Part shown: piece after piece, positions 60,155-64,000 of the stretch
How the letters are laid out: each line of letters begins with the position of its first letter
Numbering within the stretch: the first letter of the stretch is position 1
NCBI GenBank assembly: GCA_964632505.1
Contig: CAZWCE010000001.1
Location: forward strand, 434,001-498,000
Reading direction: 5' to 3'
Source: CAZWCE01 sp964632505
GTDB taxonomy: Bacteria; Planctomycetota; Planctomycetia; Pirellulales; Thermoguttaceae
Length of the DNA stretch: 64,000 bases
Position numbers and translations under genes: made by a program
The notes under the pieces: model-generated
Seen by the model: only the letters and a program-made list of their open reading frames with translations
The model's database searches: none
What the model was told of the DNA's origin: nothing

Positions 60155-60946
60155 ATGGTCGACCGATCCTCCCTGGAACACGAGCTGTGCGTTTTCGTCG
60201 ACGAATATGGTTCGTTGCACACTCCCGAAACCCGTTGGCGGGTGCCGCTTTTGGGCATAGCCGATGCGGCCGATCCCCGCTTTGCCGCGCTGCGCGAAGT
60301 GACGACCCGAACGCACACGTTGCCGGGCGATCTTCTCCCGGGGGCCCGCTCCGTCCTCTGCTACTTTCTGCCGCTGGAGCGCGGGGTCGTTTGGAGCAAT
60401 CGCGCCGAGGAGGCGGCTTCGACCGAGTGGGCCCGGGCGTACCTCGAAACGAACGCCCTGTTGCAGGCGATCGGCTCCCGGCTGGAATCGATCTTGGCCG
60501 AGGCCGGTGCCGAAGCGGTGGCGACGCCGCCGACCCATCGGTTCGACCGCGAGCTGCTCGTGAGCGATTGGTCTCACCGTCACGTCGCTCGAATCGCGGG
60601 GTTGGGCGAGTTCGGCTTGAATCGCATGTTGATCACCCCGTCCGGTTGTTGCGGACGGTTGGGCAGCGTGATCACCTCGCTGTCGCTCGAGCCCACTTCC
60701 CGAAGCAACACCCCGGCCTGTCTCTATTATCATGACGGCCGTTGCACCGCCTGCGTGAAGCGCTGCCACGTCGGCGCCTTGAAAAAGACGTTTTTCGACC
60801 GGGCCCGGTGTTACCGCGTCTGCTTGGAGAACGAAGTCCGGCATGCCTCGCTCGGCAAGGCCGATGTCTGCGGCAACTGCCTGGTCGGCTTGCCGTGTTC
60901 GATGCGCGACCCCGTTGCAACTTTGAAAAACAACCCCAAGGAGTAG
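60155..60946 (+). CDS. Epoxyqueuosine-reductase-like (QueG-like) 4Fe-4S protein
   Basis: 263 aa; ATG 60155 with ACGGAGG (60141-60147). Two [4Fe-4S] cluster motifs in the C-terminal third: GRCTACVKRCHVGAL and CGNCLVGLPCS, with CYRVC in between. The N-terminal half (GARSVLCYFLPL, HVARIAGLGEFGLNRMLITPSG) resembles the cobalamin-binding core of QueG. It is ~100 residues shorter than true QueG and lacks the HEAT repeat tail, so it may be a related reductase or a corrinoid reductive-activation protein. Followed 4 bp later by a membrane protein gene. Confidence 0.7.
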   Translation: MVDRSSLEHELCVFVDEYGSLHTPETRWRVPLLGIADAADPRFAALREVTTRTHTLPGDLLPGARSVLCYFLPLERGVVWSNRAEEAASTEWARAYLETNALLQAIGSRLESILAEAGAEAVATPPTHRFDRELLVSDWSHRHVARIAGLGEFGLNRMLITPSGCCGRLGSVITSLSLEPTSRSNTPACLYYHDGRCTACVKRCHVGALKKTFFDRARCYRVCLENEVRHASLGKADVCGNCLVGLPCSMRDPVATLKNNPKE

Positions 60947-60950
60947 AACC

Positions 60951-61484
60951 ATGGAGAACCCTTCTTCCCACGATTCCAATCCCTATCAATCCCCGATGCT
61001 TGCCCAGGAACCCCGGAAGGGGAAGAAAGCCAAGGGACCGAAGCAACCCCCGAGTCCGGAGCAACTCAAGAAGATCGCCTTCTGGCAGAAGGTGGTCATC
61101 TGGGCCTTTATGGCGAGAATTGTCTTTCTGCTCAGCTCGCTGGCGGTCGATCTCCAAATGGTCGAGCAGCCCACCTCGCCCGAGGAGGCGAGAACGCAAA
61201 TCGCCATCGCGGTGGTTATCACGGTGGTGAATGTGGTACTGATATTGGTGCTGTTGGTCGCCTTGGCCAATCTTTCTCGGGCACTCGGTTATTCGATTCT
61301 GATGACCATCGCCTTTCTGCTGCTGTTGTTCTTACCGCTGATCGCGTTGATCGTACTGCTGGTGCTCATCGGCAAGGCGACCCAGCGGCTGAAGGAGGCG
61401 GGGTACGAGGTCGGTTTTCTCGGGGTGAAGCACCGGCCCGATTTCGACGCCCGTTCCCACGAACCCTGGAAGCCGAAGGAGTGA
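60951..61484 (+). CDS. Membrane protein of unknown function
   Basis: 177 aa. ATG 60951 sits 4 bp after the QueG-like stop, with AAGGAG at the end of that gene. Basic/Pro N-terminus (~1-42), then hydrophobic segments at ~45-68, ~84-108 and ~115-140 (three TM), and a polar C-terminus (GFLGVKHRPDFDARSHEPWKPKE split). No motif of function. Coupling suggests it may work with the Fe-S protein. Confidence 0.65.
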   Translation: MENPSSHDSNPYQSPMLAQEPRKGKKAKGPKQPPSPEQLKKIAFWQKVVIWAFMARIVFLLSSLAVDLQMVEQPTSPEEARTQIAIAVVITVVNVVLILVLLVALANLSRALGYSILMTIAFLLLLFLPLIALIVLLVLIGKATQRLKEAGYEVGFLGVKHRPDFDARSHEPWKPKE

Positions 61485-61517
61485 AGTCCACGAGTCGCTG
61501 TGGCGAAAGAGACCGAC

Positions 61518-61546
61518 TTGAGGAGATCTCCCGCCGTGGTTACAAT
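61518..61546 (+). promoter_or_regulatory. Promoter for the homocysteine S-methyltransferase gene
   Basis: TTGAGG (61518-61523, 4/6), 17-bp spacer, TACAAT (61541-61546, 5/6), 70 bp before the ATG. A CCCCGGCCGGGG palindrome (61554-61565) lies just downstream of the predicted start and could be an operator. Confidence 0.55.
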
Positions 61547-61615
61547 GAATCCACCCCGGCCGGGGCGAGCCGGATCGCGGGGGTTTTTCTCAAGAACCAT
61601 CATCAGGAGGCACGC

Positions 61616-62488
61616 ATGCACGCATTACTCGAATCGCTGCTCAAGGACGGTCCGGTGCTGATCGACGGGGGCTGGGGCACGCAGCTCCAGGCGCGGGGAC
61701 TGCCCGTGGGGACCCAGCCCGACGGGTGGAATCTCGAGCAGCCGGAGGCGGTTGAGTCGGTCGCCGCCGACTACGTGGCGGCCGGGAGCCGCATCGTGCT
61801 GACCAATACGTTCGGAGCCTCTTCGGTGAATCTCCAGCGGCACGCTCTGGCCGAAAAGGCGGCCGAGATCAACCGCGTCGGTGCGGAGCTTTCCCGCAGG
61901 GCGGCCGGCGAAACGGCCCGGGTCTTCGGATCGATCGGCCCCTCGGGGAAGATGATCATGATGGGCGAAGTGACGCCCCAGGAACTCGAAGCGGCGTTCT
62001 TCGGGCAGGCCGACGCCCTGAAGGCCGGCGGCGCCGACGGGCTGGTCATCGAGACGATGAGCGATCCGCAGGAGGCGGAGATCGCCGTCGCGGCGGCCAA
62101 GAAGACGGGGCTCCCGGTGGTCGGATGCATGGTCTTCGACGCCGGAGCCGAGAAGGATCGCACCATGATGGGCACCACCCCGGAACAGGTGATCGAGCGA
62201 CTCACCGACGCCGGGGCCGACGTGATCGGGTCGAATTGCGGTCAGGGCATCGACGGATTCCTCACGCTCTGCCGCCGGATGCGCTCGGCCACCGATCTGC
62301 CGCTTTGGATGAAGCCGAACGCCGGGCTGCCGGAGATCGTCGACGGAGAGACCGTCTATCGACAGTCGCCCGAGGAATTCGCCGAAAAGGCGATGGAGCT
62401 GATCGACGCCGGGGCCACGATGATCGGCGGATGCTGCGGCACCAGCCCCGACTTCATCCGGGCGGTCGCTGAAAAATTGTACAAGTGA
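61616..62488 (+). CDS. Homocysteine S-methyltransferase-family protein
   Basis: 290 aa. ATG 61616 with perfect AGGAGG (61605-61610). (beta/alpha)8 barrel of the Hcy-binding domain: GPVLIDGGWGTQLQARG, VLTNTFGAS, EPTMSDPQEA-like VIETMSDPQEAEIA, VIGSNCGQG (first zinc Cys ~205) and the GGCCGTSP pair (~272). All three zinc Cys are present, so it should bind homocysteine. It resembles the N-terminal module of MetH; the methyl donor (S-methylmethionine, betaine or a cobalamin partner) is not decided by sequence. Confidence 0.9.
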   Translation: MHALLESLLKDGPVLIDGGWGTQLQARGLPVGTQPDGWNLEQPEAVESVAADYVAAGSRIVLTNTFGASSVNLQRHALAEKAAEINRVGAELSRRAAGETARVFGSIGPSGKMIMMGEVTPQELEAAFFGQADALKAGGADGLVIETMSDPQEAEIAVAAAKKTGLPVVGCMVFDAGAEKDRTMMGTTPEQVIERLTDAGADVIGSNCGQGIDGFLTLCRRMRSATDLPLWMKPNAGLPEIVDGETVYRQSPEEFAEKAMELIDAGATMIGGCCGTSPDFIRAVAEKLYK

Positions 62489-62532
62489 TCACTGTGTATC
62501 TGTGATCATTACCTTCCGCGGATCGCGCGATT

Positions 62533-63984
62533 TCAATAATTTTTGAACGGCCGTCGCGGTTCGGCGGCGTCCATTTCCGCTTTCCAGGTCTGGAAATCGT
62601 TCTTGAGTTTCGCCAGCATATCGGGGCGTTTCTCCGAGAGATCGTTCTCCTCGGCCAAATCGTCCGGGAGATAAAACAGCCCGGAGCCGGCTTTCGAGTC
62701 GACCCATTTCCAATCGCCCACCCGGGCCGCCCGGTCGCCGCGGCGCTCCCAGAACATCTGCTTCCTCGGCGAAGCCGTCTCTCCCTTGAGCACCGGGAGC
62801 ATGTCGAAACCGTCGAGCACCACGCCCTCGGGCGGTTCGGTGCCGGTGGCGGCCAGAAGCGTGGGGAAGATTTCCATCGAGGTGAGGAACTCGTCGCAGA
62901 CCGTCTCGGCCGGGAGTTCAGCGGGCCAGCGAACCAGACACGGCACGCGAACGCCCCCCTCGAACATGCGGCCCTTGCCGCTGCGCAGGGGACTGTTGTC
63001 GGAACCGGTTCCCCCACCGTTATCGGAAAAGAAAACGACGATCGTGTTCTCGGCCAGATCATACCGATCGAGCTGATCGAGCAGGCGGCCGATCGAATCG
63101 TCCATGCAGGTCACCGAGGCGAGATACCGACGGCGCTTCTTCGCTTGACGTGTATCCTTGTTCAGTTCCGGCAATTTCTTCCGGTAATGCTCGATGTATT
63201 CCGGCGGCGCTTGCGGTGCCATGCGAATTTCCCGATCGAGGTTCGAGGCATTGTGCGGCGCGTTGTACGGCACGTAGAGGAAAAACGGTACCCGACGATT
63301 TTCTTCGAGGAAACGCCCGGCCTCGCGATCGAACAGCGTCGTGCAGTAGATGCCCTTGTCTTCGGTCGTCGGCTCGTTGTCCCGCCGCATCGACGGGACG
63401 CCGTACCGCTCGTGGGTGAAGTAGTCGATGCCCGTATTGGTGAACCCGTAGAAATCGTCGAACCCCCGCGCCAAGGGAAGGAATCGATCGAGCTGCCCGA
63501 GGTCCCACTTGCCGAAGATGCCGGAGACGTACCCCGAGCGCTTGAGCACTTTCGGGAGGAGCACTTCCCGGGGGTCCATGCCGCCGATCATCTCCCAGGA
63601 AACGGCGTATTCCGCCGGCGGGTAGACGTAACCGTGGTCGACCTTGTCGTTGCGGAACATGTCGTAGGTGCCGTTCCGCTGGGGATATCGTCCGGTGAGC
63701 AAACTTCCCCGCGACGGCGTGCAGGCGGGCCAGGTGACGTAGAAGCTGGTCAGTCGGACCCCTTCCTCGGCGATTCGATCGAGGTTCGGTGTTTCGATCT
63801 CCTCGCAACCGAAGCAGCCCAAATCGTGGTAGCCTTGGTCGTCGGAGACGATCAGCAGGATATTGGGCTTCTTCGCTTCGGAGGAACCTTCCTCGGCGCA
63901 AGTGGCTCTTGCGAAAGAGATTACAGCGAGCGTCCCCGCCATAAGAAGGGGGATGAGGTGGCGGCGGTGAAGGTGAAGTCTCAT
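62533..63984 (-). CDS. Secreted sulfatase (sulfatase 3)
   Basis: 483 aa; ATG 63984 follows AAAGGA. Signal peptide ~1-30 (LLMAGTLAVISFARATCA). Metal site LLIVSDDQGYHDLGCFG, formylglycine motif C88-T-P-S-R (GSLLTGRYP follows), GKWDLGQL, FFSDNGGGTGSDN and YLPDDLAEENDLS. Compact, no extra domain. Arylsulfatase-like; substrate unknown. Convergent with the methyltransferase gene; TGATCAC/GTGATCA at 62486-62508 forms a hairpin across the 44-bp gap. Confidence 0.93.
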   Translation of the reverse strand: MRLHLHRRHLIPLLMAGTLAVISFARATCAEEGSSEAKKPNILLIVSDDQGYHDLGCFGCEEIETPNLDRIAEEGVRLTSFYVTWPACTPSRGSLLTGRYPQRNGTYDMFRNDKVDHGYVYPPAEYAVSWEMIGGMDPREVLLPKVLKRSGYVSGIFGKWDLGQLDRFLPLARGFDDFYGFTNTGIDYFTHERYGVPSMRRDNEPTTEDKGIYCTTLFDREAGRFLEENRRVPFFLYVPYNAPHNASNLDREIRMAPQAPPEYIEHYRKKLPELNKDTRQAKKRRRYLASVTCMDDSIGRLLDQLDRYDLAENTIVVFFSDNGGGTGSDNSPLRSGKGRMFEGGVRVPCLVRWPAELPAETVCDEFLTSMEIFPTLLAATGTEPPEGVVLDGFDMLPVLKGETASPRKQMFWERRGDRAARVGDWKWVDSKAGSGLFYLPDDLAEENDLSEKRPDMLAKLKNDFQTWKAEMDAAEPRRPFKNY

Positions 63985-64000
63985 GGAAATCCTTTCATGC

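Noticed and set aside
1..64000. CRISPR arrays, transposases, rRNA and tRNA genes
   Set aside because: I looked for regularly spaced repeats, transposase motifs, and rRNA/tRNA signatures and found none.

Overview
The window looks like chromosomal DNA from a member of the Planctomycetota, probably a Pirellulales-like lineage. It is GC-rich, encodes three secreted sulfatases, and carries protein families typical of planctomycetes: DUF1598, DUF1570, DUF1080, PEGA lipoproteins, FHA and SH3 proteins, and SUMF1-like modules. LpxC and an OmpH/Skp homologue indicate a lipid A-containing outer membrane. I assigned this from protein families only; no rRNA or tRNA gene is visible.

Layout. 1-4.5 kb: end of dnaG, rpoD (primary sigma factor), a zinc-ribbon coiled-coil protein and a RicT/PSP1 protein. 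4.5-9.8 kb: a PP2C phosphatase facing left, then a PEGA lipoprotein, a sulfotransferase, ispH and a translationally coupled enolase-superfamily protein. 9.9-16 kb: a glutaminyl-cyclase-like M28 protein, a histidine kinase with a c-type heme motif overlapping rnhA, a secreted protein of unknown function, and scpB. 16-24 kb: a GspE/PilB ATPase, a secreted esterase, rubrerythrin, sulfatase 1, and a double-GGDEF protein. 24-29.4 kb: a leftward run metG > alcohol dehydrogenase > esterase > glycosyltransferase. 29.9-40.1 kb: DUF1598 protein, YchF-like GTPase, AroH, a FliN-like protein, then ompH, lpxC and a Gfo/Idh/MocA oxidoreductase (envelope and lipid A functions), a Nudix hydrolase, and a DUF1570 metallopeptidase-like protein.

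40.1-42.6 kb is the most unusual part. A consensus-like sigma-70 promoter is followed by about 470 nt with no credible ORF but many strong nested stems (two GNRA-capped), ending in a textbook intrinsic terminator. I read this as an unrecognised structured RNA gene. The last 28 bp of its terminator recur exactly 1.4 kb downstream, and the two copies bracket one AT-richer sulfotransferase gene. This is the pattern left when a cassette integrates at the 3' end of an RNA gene.

42.6-64 kb: a soluble histidine kinase, a DUF1080 protein coupled to a C39-like protein, SH3 and FHA proteins, a rhomboid protease, an SUMF1-domain protein lacking the formylglycine-generating cysteines, a complete peptide ABC transporter (dppABCDF type), a P-loop protein of unknown function, sulfatase 2, a QueG-like Fe-S protein, a homocysteine S-methyltransferase, and sulfatase 3. 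Sulfatases and sulfotransferases suggest turnover of sulfated glycans.
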